Of a stretch of 64,000 bases of DNA, positions 8,796 through 18,381 are shown one piece after another; position 1 is the first letter of the stretch; every line of letters starts with the position of its first letter. The notes under the pieces are model-generated. The model did no database searches, was not told the DNA's origin, and was given only the letters and a program-made list of their open reading frames with translations. The DNA is from Acidobacteriota bacterium (GTDB lineage: Bacteria; Acidobacteriota; Terriglobia; Bryobacterales; Bryobacteraceae). The translations under genes and the position numbers were made by a program. The stretch is from NCBI GenBank assembly GCA_017307505.1, contig JAFKEE010000054.1, positions 22,642-86,641 on the forward strand, read 5' to 3'.

Positions 8796-10283
8796 TTAAC
8801 CAGCCGGTTGCGGGAGATCCGCCACCAGGCGCATAGAAATGGTGAGTTCTTCCAGTTGGAAGTGCGGCTTGAGGAACGCCACGGCGCGGTAGGCACCGGG
8901 CTTGCCCGGCACTTCCATGACGTCGACGCGAGCCTCCGACAGCGGGTACTTCGCCTTCATGGAAGGAGAGGCGCTGGCGCTGTCCACCACATAGCCTTTG
9001 ATCCAGCGGTTCAGGAAGCCTTCGCAATCCTGGCGGGTCATGAAGCTGCCGATCTTGTCGCGCATCATGGCCTTCAGGTAGTGAGCGAAGCGGGAGACCG
9101 CCAGGATGTAGCTGAGGTTGGTCGACAACCGGGCGTTGGCGTTGGCCGAGTCAGTGTCGTACAACTTTGCCTTCTGGCAGGACTGGACGCTGAAGAACGC
9201 GGCGTAATCGGTGTTCTTGCAGTGGACCAGCGGCACGAAGCCGAGGTCGGCCAGTTCCTTTTCGCGACGGTCCGTGATGGCGACTTCGGTGGGGCACTTC
9301 ATGGCGAGGTCGCCATCTTCGGTCTTGAAGTTGTGGACCGTGAGGCCTTCCACCTTGCCGCCGCCTTCGACGCCACGGATGGTGGCGCACCAGTTGTAGC
9401 GCGCGAAGGAATCCGTGATGCGGGCGCCCAGGGCGTAGGCGGCGTTGCCCCACAGATACTTGTTGTGGTCGGTTCCGTCGACATCCTCTTCGAAATCGAA
9501 TTCCTCGACGGGGCGGGTGGCCCGGCCGTAGGGATCGCGCATGAGGATGTGGGGCATGGTGAGAGCGACATAGCGGGCGTCGTCGGAGGAGCGGAACGAC
9601 TTCCACTTGGCGTACTCGGTGGTATCGAAGACCTTCGCCAGGTCGCGGGGCGCGGCCAGATCGGCGAAGGAATCCAGGTTGAACATGGTGTTGTTGGTGG
9701 CGGAGATGAACGGGGCGTGGGCGGCCGCCGCTACCTGCGAAACCTTCTGCAACAGTTCCATGTCCTCGGGGCCCTTGCCGAACTCGTAGTCGCCGATGAG
9801 AGCGCCGAAGGGGTGTCCGCCGAAGATGCCGAACTCTTCCTCGTACACCTTCTTGAACATCGCGCTCTGGTCGAACTCGGAGGCGCGCTGCAGGTCGCGG
9901 AGCAGTTCCTTCTTCGAGACGTTGATGACCTTGATCTTCAACATCTCGCTGCACTCTGAGTTGCTGACCATGTACTTGAGGCCACGCCAGCTCGCTTCCA
10001 GCTTCTGGAAGGCTTCATTGTGCATCACTTCGTTCAGCTGCAACGAAATGAGGTGATCGATCTGCGCGATACGGGCGTTGATCATCGCCTCGGAATCGCG
10101 CGAAAGGGTCATCGATCCATCAAGGAACTGCTGGACGAATTCCTTCACCAGCGCCTTGCCCTGCTCCCGGGTATCGGGATCGCGAGCCAGGCGGCCTTCG
10201 TCGACGATCTGGTCGAGAAGGCTCTTTTCTACTACAGACTCTGTCGTCGAAGCCGCTGCCGCGGCTTGCGCTTTATCACTCAT
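8796..10283 (-). CDS. tssC: T6SS sheath large subunit TssC (VipB)
   Basis: 495-residue contractile sheath subunit. After a short variable N-terminus it shows the conserved TssC blocks INARIAQIDHLISLQLNEVMH, FQKLEASWRGLKYMV, FGALIGDYEF, FISATNNTMF, YVALTMPHILMRDPYG and RYNWCATIRGVEGGGKVEGL. Its ATG overlaps the tssB stop by 8 bp and is preceded by GGAGGGAG, the usual coupled tssB-tssC arrangement that keeps the two subunits equimolar. Length is normal for the family. Confidence 0.97.
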   Translation of the reverse strand: MSDKAQAAAAASTTESVVEKSLLDQIVDEGRLARDPDTREQGKALVKEFVQQFLDGSMTLSRDSEAMINARIAQIDHLISLQLNEVMHNEAFQKLEASWRGLKYMVSNSECSEMLKIKVINVSKKELLRDLQRASEFDQSAMFKKVYEEEFGIFGGHPFGALIGDYEFGKGPEDMELLQKVSQVAAAAHAPFISATNNTMFNLDSFADLAAPRDLAKVFDTTEYAKWKSFRSSDDARYVALTMPHILMRDPYGRATRPVEEFDFEEDVDGTDHNKYLWGNAAYALGARITDSFARYNWCATIRGVEGGGKVEGLTVHNFKTEDGDLAMKCPTEVAITDRREKELADLGFVPLVHCKNTDYAAFFSVQSCQKAKLYDTDSANANARLSTNLSYILAVSRFAHYLKAMMRDKIGSFMTRQDCEGFLNRWIKGYVVDSASASPSMKAKYPLSEARVDVMEVPGKPGAYRAVAFLKPHFQLEELTISMRLVADLPQPAG

Positions 10284-10797
10284 TGCTCCCTCCCTTATCG
10301 CCGGAGAACTCGCCCTTCAGCTTCTCCAGCTTATCGGCGCTGCGCACGGTATCCATCAGCAGTTCATCGAGCTTGTCGTTGCCCTGCAGGCTGCCGCGCA
10401 GGTCCGACAAGCGCGTCCGGAGATCCAGCAGCTCCTTGAGCGGCTTCACCTGCTTCGCCACGTTCGCGGGTTCAAAATCGTCCATGCTCTGGAAGCGAAG
10501 GTCGACCTTGAGCTGGCCGGCGTTGGGATCCTCGCTCAACTTGTTTTCGACCGAAAACGCCAGGTGCGGCTTCATCGCGGCCAGAACGTTGTCGAAGTTG
10601 TCGAGGCTCACCTCTACGAACTTTCGATCCTTCAGCCGGGGCAGCGGTTCCTCGGGCATGCCCGTGAAATCGCCGAATACGCCCATCACGAAGGGCAGTT
10701 CTTTCTTTTCAATTGCGCCACCCGTTTCCACATCGTAGGTGATGTGGACACGAGGAGAGCGAACTCGATCCAGTTTGTGTTGAAGACTCTCAGCCAT
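10276..10797 (-). CDS. tssB: T6SS sheath small subunit TssB (VipA)
   Basis: 173-residue partner of TssC in the contractile sheath. The N-terminal SPRVHITYDVETGGA, the LPFVMGVFGDFTG block and RFQSMDDFEPANVAKQV in the middle are diagnostic. It is the first gene of the minus-strand T6SS operon. Nothing co-oriented lies close upstream: the 252-bp stretch up to 11049 should hold the operon promoter. Confidence 0.97.
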   Translation of the reverse strand: MAESLQHKLDRVRSPRVHITYDVETGGAIEKKELPFVMGVFGDFTGMPEEPLPRLKDRKFVEVSLDNFDNVLAAMKPHLAFSVENKLSEDPNAGQLKVDLRFQSMDDFEPANVAKQVKPLKELLDLRTRLSDLRGSLQGNDKLDELLMDTVRSADKLEKLKGEFSGDKGGSNE

Positions 10798-11049
10798 TAT
10801 TGGAACTCCAGTCCGTGTAAGGGTACACCAGCCCCTCAGTCACACTTGAACCCGGCCCGTCCGGCTGCCCAGCGCCGGAGCCGACCTGTATCATACCTCT
10901 GCACTTTGCCCGTCTCAATAGCAATCTTCAGATCCAGTTCTAATTCACTACAAATTTGAAACGGAGCGACCGAAACCAGGCAAATCCAACCACATTCACC
11001 CCTCTGAGCGGGAGTGATCTGCCGACTCCAGGACACCAGTCCGCGGGGA
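10798..11049. other. Intergenic region upstream of tssB
   Basis: Gap between the tssB start and the stop of the methyltransferase gene, both on the minus strand. I saw no convincing open frame, RNA gene, hairpin with T-run, or clear -24/-12 or -35/-10 pair. It must contain either the promoter of the tssB-vgrG operon or a read-through leader from the methyltransferase gene. Confidence 0.4.
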
Positions 11050-12567
11050 CTAGTGCACCAGTTCCTCGACCGGCGCTTCACGGCGCGGCAGAGGGAACTG
11101 ATCCAATTCGACAAAACCGTTTGAAATCAGGCTGTGCATGACGGCACAGAAGTGCTCGAACGTGACACCGGGGCCGACGACATCCTGCGCGCGCAGCTCG
11201 TCGAAGATTTCGCCGGTTGTCTTCTGGCCGTTACATTCGCCTACCAGCACGGCCAGCCAGGCCTCGGCGTTGGCGGTGAAGACAAATGGATACTTGGCGC
11301 GCAGGCGATAGCGGGCCGGTTCCAGACCATTCGGTCCCGGCTTGTGCACGACCTCGAGTTCCATTTCCGGCGCCAGATGGGGCCGAGTGCGCTTCAGAGC
11401 AGCGGGCATCGAGGGCTGGATGGCCAGCTTCTCCCAGCCGCGAACCCACTCCACGGCCTCTCCCCAAACCGTTTCGGCCTTCATACAGCGGGCCGTCGCC
11501 ACGCGACGTGGCTGCTCTACCCGCTCGATGACCACAGTGCCGTAGAAGAGCGCGGTCACTTTCAACCGTTCAAAGAGTTCGGAGCGCGGACCCAGCTCGC
11601 CCAGCTTGCCCTTCGCTTTGACGACGGCTTCCAGCACCACCGACGGACGTTTGCCAATCTCGGTGGCCACCAGGAGTACATCGAATTCGCCGCTGGACGC
11701 GCCCAACCACTTGCGGATGCGTTCCTCCAGCTTCTCGCCTTCCCTATCGGTGGCTGTGGTGACGCAGTACAACCGCCCACCGGGCTTGAGGTACTTTGGC
11801 AGGTCTTCGACGATCCGCCGGAAGATCTGTTCGCCATCCTCGCCGCCATCCCGGAAGAGCATATGCTTCTTGCCGTCCGGAACATAAGGCGGATGGGCCA
11901 CGATGCAGTCGAACTGGAGGCCATCCACGGCGCCGAAGAGGTCGCCCTGGACACCGACCACCTGTTCCAGCCCATTCAGTTTGGCGTTGAAATTAGAGTA
12001 GTGGACCGAGCGGGCGCCGAGGTCAGCGGCATAGACGCGCTTAGCTCCGCGGGTCGCGGCCAGCAGGCCTGCAATGCCCGTCCCACAACAGATGTCGAGA
12101 AAATCCTCGCCTGGATCTTTAGGTTGTATCGAAAGGAAACGGCCGGTGTTCTCGGTGATCGCCGCATACACGAGATCCTCCGGCAGATCTTCGCCGACTA
12201 GGTTGGTGCGGTCCGAGACCACATACAGGCCGGCGACCGGGTACAGCAGAACTGTCGCCTTCCAGCCCGAGTCGCCCTTGCGGCGTACCACGTCAAGTTC
12301 AGAAAGGAGTTCCAGCAGGCGGGCGGGGAGATTGGCGAGGAGGACCGATTCCTCTACCGTGACTTCGTCCATGAGCAGCCGGATGAGAGCGTCCAGCGCG
12401 TCGTTGACCTCGGGGCCTGTGGGCCGACCCTCCTTCAGATCCTTAAATTCGTAAATTGTCTTGGATCCGGTGCGCTGGCAGACCGCGTCTTCCGAATATC
12501 CAAGGCTCCTCAGGCCCTCCCGTAACTCCGCAAACTGACCGGGAGTGCCGACCTTCAATGGGACCAT
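11050..12567 (-). CDS. Class I SAM-dependent methyltransferase with C-terminal winged-helix-like domain
   Basis: 505 residues from the ATG at 12567, chosen because GGAGGAG lies 8 bases upstream and the sequence further upstream turns AT-rich and promoter-like; an ATG at 12735 would add 56 residues. Residues about 156-164 are motif I (LDICCGTGI) and 225-228 a HPPY box in place of the NPPY of PrmC/HemK-type N-methyltransferases, so a protein or RNA amine target is plausible. About 60 C-terminal residues (CNGQKTTGEIFDELRAQDVV, then a SLISNGFVEL helix) resemble a PqqD-like or winged-helix tail. It sits between the two T6SS transcription units and is divergent from tssK1. The substrate is unknown. 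Confidence 0.75.
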   Translation of the reverse strand: MVPLKVGTPGQFAELREGLRSLGYSEDAVCQRTGSKTIYEFKDLKEGRPTGPEVNDALDALIRLLMDEVTVEESVLLANLPARLLELLSELDVVRRKGDSGWKATVLLYPVAGLYVVSDRTNLVGEDLPEDLVYAAITENTGRFLSIQPKDPGEDFLDICCGTGIAGLLAATRGAKRVYAADLGARSVHYSNFNAKLNGLEQVVGVQGDLFGAVDGLQFDCIVAHPPYVPDGKKHMLFRDGGEDGEQIFRRIVEDLPKYLKPGGRLYCVTTATDREGEKLEERIRKWLGASSGEFDVLLVATEIGKRPSVVLEAVVKAKGKLGELGPRSELFERLKVTALFYGTVVIERVEQPRRVATARCMKAETVWGEAVEWVRGWEKLAIQPSMPAALKRTRPHLAPEMELEVVHKPGPNGLEPARYRLRAKYPFVFTANAEAWLAVLVGECNGQKTTGEIFDELRAQDVVGPGVTFEHFCAVMHSLISNGFVELDQFPLPRREAPVEELVH

Positions 12568-12598
12568 CCGCTGCTCCTCCGAAGAACCGCTGTTGGAC

Positions 12599-12626
12599 AG
12601 TATACTCAATGCCGCGCCAAGAGCAA
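12599..12626 (-). promoter_or_regulatory. Putative promoter of the methyltransferase gene
   Basis: On the minus strand TTGCTC (12626-12621) and TATACT (12604-12599) are separated by 16 bp, and TATACT is 32 bp before the preferred ATG at 12567. The surrounding stretch 12568-12758 is noticeably AT-richer than the neighbouring genes and must also serve tssK1 on the other strand, for which I see no clear -35/-10 pair. Confidence 0.45.
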
Positions 12627-12758
12627 ATGCCCTATTTTCTATGTCTTTGGGAGTTCTATACTTGAATATCCGATTAAGGTACGAAATCCTACCGCCATCC
12701 TTCTTTTTTGCACCCGCCCCTGTGCGTTCCACCATTCCTCTGGTACCTTGAGATCCAG

Positions 12759-14114
12759 ATGCATCGCCTGGAACCCGTCGTCTGGACTAAAGGGACCATC
12801 CTCAACGCCCAACATTTGCAGCTTCAGGACCGCTACCTGGAGGACTCGCTTCGCTTCCGCCTGAACGCCACCCAGTTCCAGCCATGGGGCTTCACGAAGC
12901 TGAGGATCGACGATGAAGCGCTGGCCGCCGGCATTATCAATCTGACGCAGGCGTCCGGCATCTTCCCGGATGGCCTGCTTTTTGACGTGCCGGAGTTGGA
13001 TCCGGGCCCTCCGCCGAAGCCGATCGGGGCGAATTTTGGGCCGGAAGATACCAAGCTGGACTTTTGCCTGGCCATCCCCCACTACCGGGAACGCGGCATC
13101 AATGTTGCCGGACTCCAGAGACAGGTGGATGCGCGCTACCGGGCGGAGATCGCCATGGTCAGCGACGAGAACACGGGCCGTTCCGAAAAACCCGTCACCC
13201 TGGCCCGGAAGAATCTGCGGATCATTGTGGAAGGCGAGAGCGTCGAGGGCATGTCCACGATTCCCGTGGGGCGCATCCTGCGTACCCCCGCCGGCCTGTT
13301 TGAACTCGACTCGCGGTGCGTGCCGCCGCTGCTCGACTTCCACGCCAACGACTATCTTTCCGCGATCGCCCGCCGCCTGGTGGAGATTCTCTCTGCCCGC
13401 AGCGATGCCCTTTCCGGTTTGCGCCGGCAGAAGAACCAGAGCCTGGCGGACTTTACGGCTTCCGACATCGCCAGTTTCTGGCTGCTCTATACAGTGAACT
13501 CGGCCCTGCCGATCTTCCAGCACCTGCATGCCGCTCCGGGGATCCATCCGGAGCTGATTTATAGAGAGATGCTGGCGCTGGCGGGCGCTTTGACCGCGTT
13601 TTCGACCAAACTGCAGCCACGCAACCTGCCGATTTACGACCACGAGAACCTGGGCGCCTGTTTTACCGAACTGGACGAGGCGCTGCGGATGCTGCTGACC
13701 ACCGTGGTGCCCAGCAACTTCGTGTCACTGCCGTTGAAGCAGGTGCAGCCGTCCATCTATGCCACCAGCATCGATCGCGACGACTATTTCAAGAACACGC
13801 GGATGTACCTGGCCATCCAGGCAGAGACGAACCAGGCGGAACTGATCCGCCGGACTCCGCAACTGGTGAAGATCTGCTCGGCCGACTACATCGAGCACCT
13901 GGTGCAGACCGCACTGCCGGGCATTCCGCTGCGGCACGTCCCTGCCCCGCCGAGTTCGATCCCGGTGAAGTTGAACTACAACTATTTCAGCCTGGAGCAG
14001 AAGGGCGGTCCGTATGAGGCCGTTGTGCGGGCCCGGAACCTGGCGGCATACGTCCCGGCCGATCTGCCGAATCCGCAGATGGAATTGATCATCCTGCTGC
14101 CCAAGGCGGATTAG
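12759..14114 (+). CDS. tssK1: T6SS baseplate-to-membrane adaptor TssK, copy 1
   Basis: 451 residues from the ATG at 12759 (MHRLEPVVWTKG); upstream codons are not TssK-like. TssK links the baseplate wedges to TssL/TssM. The N-terminal shoulder is recognisable (VVWTKG, LQDRYLEDSLRF, ASGIFPDGLLFDVPELD) but the canonical PHHFQ box is NAQHLQ here, unlike copy 2 at 24803. Other shared blocks are LSRLAGAL-like LALAGALTAFS, NLPIYDHENLGACFTELDE and RRTPQLVKICSADYIEHLVQ. It stands alone, divergent from the methyltransferase gene, and its 3' end overlaps the convergent MFS gene by 4 bp. Confidence 0.93.
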   Translation: MHRLEPVVWTKGTILNAQHLQLQDRYLEDSLRFRLNATQFQPWGFTKLRIDDEALAAGIINLTQASGIFPDGLLFDVPELDPGPPPKPIGANFGPEDTKLDFCLAIPHYRERGINVAGLQRQVDARYRAEIAMVSDENTGRSEKPVTLARKNLRIIVEGESVEGMSTIPVGRILRTPAGLFELDSRCVPPLLDFHANDYLSAIARRLVEILSARSDALSGLRRQKNQSLADFTASDIASFWLLYTVNSALPIFQHLHAAPGIHPELIYREMLALAGALTAFSTKLQPRNLPIYDHENLGACFTELDEALRMLLTTVVPSNFVSLPLKQVQPSIYATSIDRDDYFKNTRMYLAIQAETNQAELIRRTPQLVKICSADYIEHLVQTALPGIPLRHVPAPPSSIPVKLNYNYFSLEQKGGPYEAVVRARNLAAYVPADLPNPQMELIILLPKAD

Positions 14115-15385
14115 GCGGCGGACTCCGGCGCGGGCTGGACGGATGGGGCGCCTGACTCCATCTCAAATCCGCTGGGGTGGACAACCGGCGGAGGAAGCGG
14201 CAGAAGCGCCAGCGCGAAGCGCCCGGCCAGGATGCAGGCGAAGGTAAAAAGCAGGGGTACGGAGTAGCTGCCGAAGGTGGTCCAGAGCAGAGAGACGAGG
14301 TAGGGCCACCAGGTCTGGCCCACCGTGTTCACAGGGACGATGATGCCCATCACCCTGGGCAGGGATTTCGGCCCGAAGTAGTCGGCCACCAGGAGCGGAA
14401 CGACAACGAAGTCCACACTCATGCCAAAGCCGAAGGCGGCTCCAAAGTACAGGTACCGTCCGCCGGACGGCGTCAGGAAATAAAGGATTGGCATGGCGGC
14501 CGCCATCAGGGTGAAGGCGGCGGTGATCACGTGGCGTTTGGGGTAGCGATCGGCGGCCCAGGCGAAAGCGAAGCGCGCCAGAGCCATGAAGGCCAGCATG
14601 ACCAGGATCGTCCAGCCGAAGACCTGATCCAACTCGGCCTGGTTCCGGTAGCCGGCCTCCTGGAAGATGAGTTTCAGGTGCTGCGTCACGCCCGCGACTC
14701 CGCCCACGGCGATGGTGCTGCCCGTGAGCAGGAGCCAGAAGCCCCGGTTCAAGGGGGCGCCGCCCCGCGGGTGGAATTGCGCGGCCGGGTGGAGAGGCTC
14801 GACTTTGGGGAAGGCTCTGAGGGCGAGCGGGACGGCCAGCAATACCGAAAGACCGATGACCAGGAGGGCGGTGCGAAATCCGAATGCCAGCGTCAGCGGG
14901 CGGGCGAGGCAGAGGACGGAGAGAGCGCCGAAGAGGCTGATGCCGAAATAGGCGATGGCCATGGCCGAGCCTCGATGGTGCAGGAACGTGCGGGTGAGCA
15001 GGATCTGGTGCGACAGCGGCCCCGCCAGGGTCCAACCTGTCATATAGAGGATCCAGAGAAAGTAGTATTCCGCCAGCGTGCCGCCCATCCGTCCGAAGCC
15101 GGCGAGGGCTGCCGCGCAGATGACGGAGCCCCAGAGGATGGCCGTACGGGGCGGGCAGCGCCGGACGACCAGCGGTCCGGCAATCAGAGTGACCAGGGTC
15201 CCGATGGGCAGCCCGAGGATCACGGAGGAGCGGGACCAACCGAAACCGCCCTGGCTGAGGGGGTGTTCGAAATAGTCGTAGAAGTACGGCAGCCCATAAT
15301 AAGGGACGCCGACCACCAGACCAAGAATCAGGCCCGAGGCGATCGCCACACTCCAGGGAGCCTCGCCGCTGGTGCGCCCGCTCAT
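14111..15385 (-). CDS. MFS transporter, OFA/monocarboxylate-like
   Basis: 424 residues with about twelve hydrophobic segments, so an inner-membrane permease. The N-terminus (VAIASGLILGLVVGVPYYGL, then LSQGGFGWSRSSVILG) and the mid-protein FAWAADRYPKRHVI loop fit the oxalate/formate-antiporter and monocarboxylate branch of the major facilitator superfamily. The substrate cannot be read from sequence. It has no obvious partner gene: tssK1 converges on it and the ADOP gene ends 164 bp upstream. That 164-bp gap shows nothing I can name. Confidence 0.8.
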   Translation of the reverse strand: MSGRTSGEAPWSVAIASGLILGLVVGVPYYGLPYFYDYFEHPLSQGGFGWSRSSVILGLPIGTLVTLIAGPLVVRRCPPRTAILWGSVICAAALAGFGRMGGTLAEYYFLWILYMTGWTLAGPLSHQILLTRTFLHHRGSAMAIAYFGISLFGALSVLCLARPLTLAFGFRTALLVIGLSVLLAVPLALRAFPKVEPLHPAAQFHPRGGAPLNRGFWLLLTGSTIAVGGVAGVTQHLKLIFQEAGYRNQAELDQVFGWTILVMLAFMALARFAFAWAADRYPKRHVITAAFTLMAAAMPILYFLTPSGGRYLYFGAAFGFGMSVDFVVVPLLVADYFGPKSLPRVMGIIVPVNTVGQTWWPYLVSLLWTTFGSYSVPLLFTFACILAGRFALALLPLPPPVVHPSGFEMESGAPSVQPAPESAA

Positions 15386-15549
15386 GCGTCCTGGGCCTTC
15401 CCGTCCGCGCCGGCTGCCATGGAGGATTGCACAGAGTGCATCTCCTTATGTTCGGCCAGGAACCCGGCAGGGTCCAATACCACTTCCGGTATGGCAGGAT
15501 AACCGGAAGTTATGAAGGAGGCTGGCAGCAGCGGGGAGCTGTGCAGAGC

Positions 15550-18045
15550 CTACTCGTGCTGCAAGGCCTGGCTCGGATTGATGCGGAGAGCGCGCCGGCC
15601 CGGGGCCAGGATCGCCAGCGCCACCACAGCGATGAAGAAGACGATTGCGAGGAGGTAGGCCAGCGGATCGAAGAGCCTGACGCCGGCCATGGCGGGGATG
15701 CCGGCGCGAAGGATCCGGGCCGCGGCCGCTGCGCCAAGTGCTCCGAGGATGAACCCGACCGCGAGAGGGCGGTTCATGGGCGCCAGGATGGCTCGCACCA
15801 CCTGGGTGGAACGAGCACCCAGCGCAATGCGGAGGCCGATCTCCCGGGTGCGCTGCGCGACGGTGTAGCCGGCCAGTCCGGCCAAGCCAATCGCCGAAAG
15901 CAAGGCAGCCACGGCGCCAAGAATCGTGATCACGGCCAGGGCGCGGGAGAGCTTGCCCATTTCCCGGTCGAAGGAGTCGGTCACCACTTCCACGGTAGGC
16001 TGCAGGCGGGGATCCAGCGCGCGGGCCGCTTCCTGCAAGCGCCGGACTGAGTTGTGGGGATCGCCGGAGACTCGCAATAACAGGACGGACTCAGGGGCTT
16101 GCGAAGAGGTGCGAGGAAGGTAGAACTCCAGGGGTTCGGGATTGCCGATGTCGGTGGTCGACGCATTGCGAACGATTCCGACCACGATGGGTCCCTTCGT
16201 GTCCCACGGCAGCGGTTTGCCGAGGGCCTCTCCATTGGGCCAGAGGACGTGTTCCGCGGCTTCGCTGACCAGGGCCACACCCGTTTCACCGGGCAGCAGG
16301 TTGCGGCCGCGGGCGAGACGCAGCCCCATGGTATCGAGGAAGCCCGGATCCACATGGTTGCCGGCGAACTGCCGGCCCTGCCAGGCGGAGCCCATGTGAA
16401 GGTTGCCCCAGGGCGCCAGCCAGGCCGTGGAGACAGCTCTGGCGTCGGGGAGTTCAGCCGCGCGGGCGCGTAGAAAATCCAGATAAGCTCCGGCCGCGGC
16501 ATCCTGATAGCCGTGCGCTTTCAGTCCGGGAGAGACCCAGAGCAGATGGCCGTGGTCAAAGCCGGGTTCGTTGGCGGCCAACTGCCGGCGTCCACTGACC
16601 AGCAGGCTGGAAATAACAAGGAGCAGACAACTGGCGGCGACCTGCGCGGTGAGAAAGATGGTGCGCGCCCGACCCGCGTGCGGGACAAGGCTGGTCAGCC
16701 GGAGAGCGGGTGGCAGGCCGAAGACCAAAGCGGCGATCAGCGCGACGGCGAAAGTGGCCGCGATGGCTCGCCAGTCCGGCAGGGTGCCGGAACCGGGGTT
16801 GTGTTCGAGTTGGATGACCGCGAGTACGGCGCTGCTGAACAGCAGGCCGCAGGCGCCGCTGAGGAGAGCCAGCAGGAGAGACTCCGTGAACAACTGGCGC
16901 ACGACCCGCATGCGTCCGGCGCCCAGCGCCATGCGGATGCGGATTTCCCGTTCCCGGGCCACACCGCGTGCCAGAACCAGCGTGCCCAGGTTGGCGCAGG
17001 CGGCCACGAGAAGCAGCACGACGAGGGCCGCCGCGGTCAGCAGGACTTGGAACTCCTGGCTGTTGGTCGAGACTTCAAGGACGGGCCGGGCGTCGAGATA
17101 CTCGCCCGCGGAGACATGGCCCGGCTGGAGTTCACGCAACCGGGCCGCGAGGGCCAGAGTCTCCTGCTGGGCAGCCTGCGGAGAAACGCCGGAGTGGAGA
17201 CGGGCATAGACGTCGAGCGCTGAGTTCCAGTCGCTGAGCAGCGTGCTGCCCTCCACCACATACGGCTGGCGGGCGAGAGGAATCCAGATATCGTCGGTGC
17301 CTTTGACCGAACGTGGCAGGATGCCCACGACGCGCAGCCACTTGCCGTTCACACGCACGGGCCGGCCGATCACCGCGGGATCGGCGCCAAACCGGCGCTG
17401 CCAGAAAAGCTCGCCCAACAGAGCCACGGGCTCGGAATCGGGGCGCTCATCGTTGGGAGTATACAGGCGGCCGAAAGGCGTGGCGATGCCGAATTCCGGG
17501 AAGTAGTTGGAAGTCGTGAAGGCGAGGTGGACCTGCTCCGCGGCACCGTTCTGCCCTGGTTCGCCCAGTGTAGCGGCCTGGCGATCGAGAACGCCGATGA
17601 TCTCACGGAACGATTTCGCCTGGGCGCGGTAAAAGGCCAGCTGCGGATAAGGCAGATTGGTGATGTAGACGCCCGGTGCACGTCGGGTGAGATGAACCAG
17701 CGTGTCCGGGTCTGGCGCGGAGCCGCCATGGAGGTCGGCCAGAACGGCCCGGAAGGCGGTGAGCGGGACTCCGATGCCCAGAGCCAGCACCAGCATGGCG
17801 GTGAGCGTAAAGCCGCGGGCATTGCGCAGCACGCGGGCGCCGTAGGTGAGGTCCTGGCGCAGGCGGTCCAACCAGCCCCAGCCCCATACTTCGCGCGTGT
17901 CCTCGCGCAGGCGCAACTCGTCGCCGAAAGAGATTTGGCGCTCGGGCGGAAGCTGCTCGCGATGATAGGCCATCTCCTCGGCCATTTCCCGTTCCAGACG
18001 CCGGCGGTTCCAGAGATAGGAGAGGCGTCGAAGCATTTCTCTCAT
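15550..18045 (-). CDS. ADOP-family ABC transporter permease (MacB/FtsX-like)
   Basis: 831 residues. The N-terminal arginine-rich cytoplasmic stretch MREMLRRLSYLWNRRRLERE, followed by EEMAYHREQL and a DLTYGARVLRNARGFT segment, is the hallmark of the acidobacterial duplicated orphan permease family. Two MacB-type periplasmic parts and two FtsX-like membrane blocks follow (ACANLGTLVLARGVAREREIRI near residue 360 and TVAQRTREIGLRIALGAR near 735). ADOPs usually lack a dedicated ATPase gene, and none is here. It starts 9 bp after the PadR stop with AAGGAG before the ATG, so the two form one unit. Substrate unknown. Confidence 0.92.
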   Translation of the reverse strand: MREMLRRLSYLWNRRRLEREMAEEMAYHREQLPPERQISFGDELRLREDTREVWGWGWLDRLRQDLTYGARVLRNARGFTLTAMLVLALGIGVPLTAFRAVLADLHGGSAPDPDTLVHLTRRAPGVYITNLPYPQLAFYRAQAKSFREIIGVLDRQAATLGEPGQNGAAEQVHLAFTTSNYFPEFGIATPFGRLYTPNDERPDSEPVALLGELFWQRRFGADPAVIGRPVRVNGKWLRVVGILPRSVKGTDDIWIPLARQPYVVEGSTLLSDWNSALDVYARLHSGVSPQAAQQETLALAARLRELQPGHVSAGEYLDARPVLEVSTNSQEFQVLLTAAALVVLLLVAACANLGTLVLARGVAREREIRIRMALGAGRMRVVRQLFTESLLLALLSGACGLLFSSAVLAVIQLEHNPGSGTLPDWRAIAATFAVALIAALVFGLPPALRLTSLVPHAGRARTIFLTAQVAASCLLLVISSLLVSGRRQLAANEPGFDHGHLLWVSPGLKAHGYQDAAAGAYLDFLRARAAELPDARAVSTAWLAPWGNLHMGSAWQGRQFAGNHVDPGFLDTMGLRLARGRNLLPGETGVALVSEAAEHVLWPNGEALGKPLPWDTKGPIVVGIVRNASTTDIGNPEPLEFYLPRTSSQAPESVLLLRVSGDPHNSVRRLQEAARALDPRLQPTVEVVTDSFDREMGKLSRALAVITILGAVAALLSAIGLAGLAGYTVAQRTREIGLRIALGARSTQVVRAILAPMNRPLAVGFILGALGAAAAARILRAGIPAMAGVRLFDPLAYLLAIVFFIAVVALAILAPGRRALRINPSQALQHE

Positions 18046-18054
18046 GCGGGCTCC

Positions 18055-18381
18055 TTACGCAAGCTTGAGGACCGATTGGATGGCCCGGGTGACGTCGTCG
18101 TAGCCTGCCCGCTCGATGGCCAGTTGCTTCCGGCCCGCGGCCGTCAGGCTGTAAGAACGAACGCGGCGTTTGGTTTCGGAAAGGCCCCATTCCGCCTCGA
18201 CCCAGCCTTTCATGAGCATCTTCTGCAGAGCGGGGTAGAGCGAGCCCTCCTCCACCTGGAGAGCGTCCTGGGAGAGTTGGCCGATGCGCTGGGCGATGGC
18301 ATAGCCATGCAGAGGGCCCGCCTCCAGGACACGCAGGACAAGAAGAATCAGGGTTCCGGGCACAAGTTCCAATTTCGGCAT
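18055..18381 (-). CDS. PadR-family transcriptional regulator, acidobacterial ADOP-linked type
   Basis: 108 residues from the ATG at 18381; a GTG two codons earlier is possible. The winged-helix PadR pattern is clear: ELVPGTLILLVLRVLEAGPLHGYAIAQRI, then LQVEEGSLYPALQKMLMKGWVEAEW and RRVRSYSLTAAGRKQL. Regulators of this type are typically found directly upstream of ADOP genes, as here (9 bp gap). An 8-bp inverted repeat over its start region suggests autoregulation. It likely controls the permease in response to a small ligand that cannot be named. Confidence 0.92.
   Translation of the reverse strand: MPKLELVPGTLILLVLRVLEAGPLHGYAIAQRIGQLSQDALQVEEGSLYPALQKMLMKGWVEAEWGLSETKRRVRSYSLTAAGRKQLAIERAGYDDVTRAIQSVLKLA

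Noticed and set aside
9985..10015. TTCCAGCTTCTGGAA palindrome inside tssC, considered as another copy of the island's operator
   Set aside because: The spacer between TCCAG and CTGGA is 3 bp rather than 4, and the site is inside a coding region far from the island.
12567..12735. Extended N-terminus (56 residues) for the methyltransferase gene
   Set aside because: The region is AT-rich and holds a promoter-like pair, and the ATG at 12567 has a strong ribosome site, so the shorter start was preferred.
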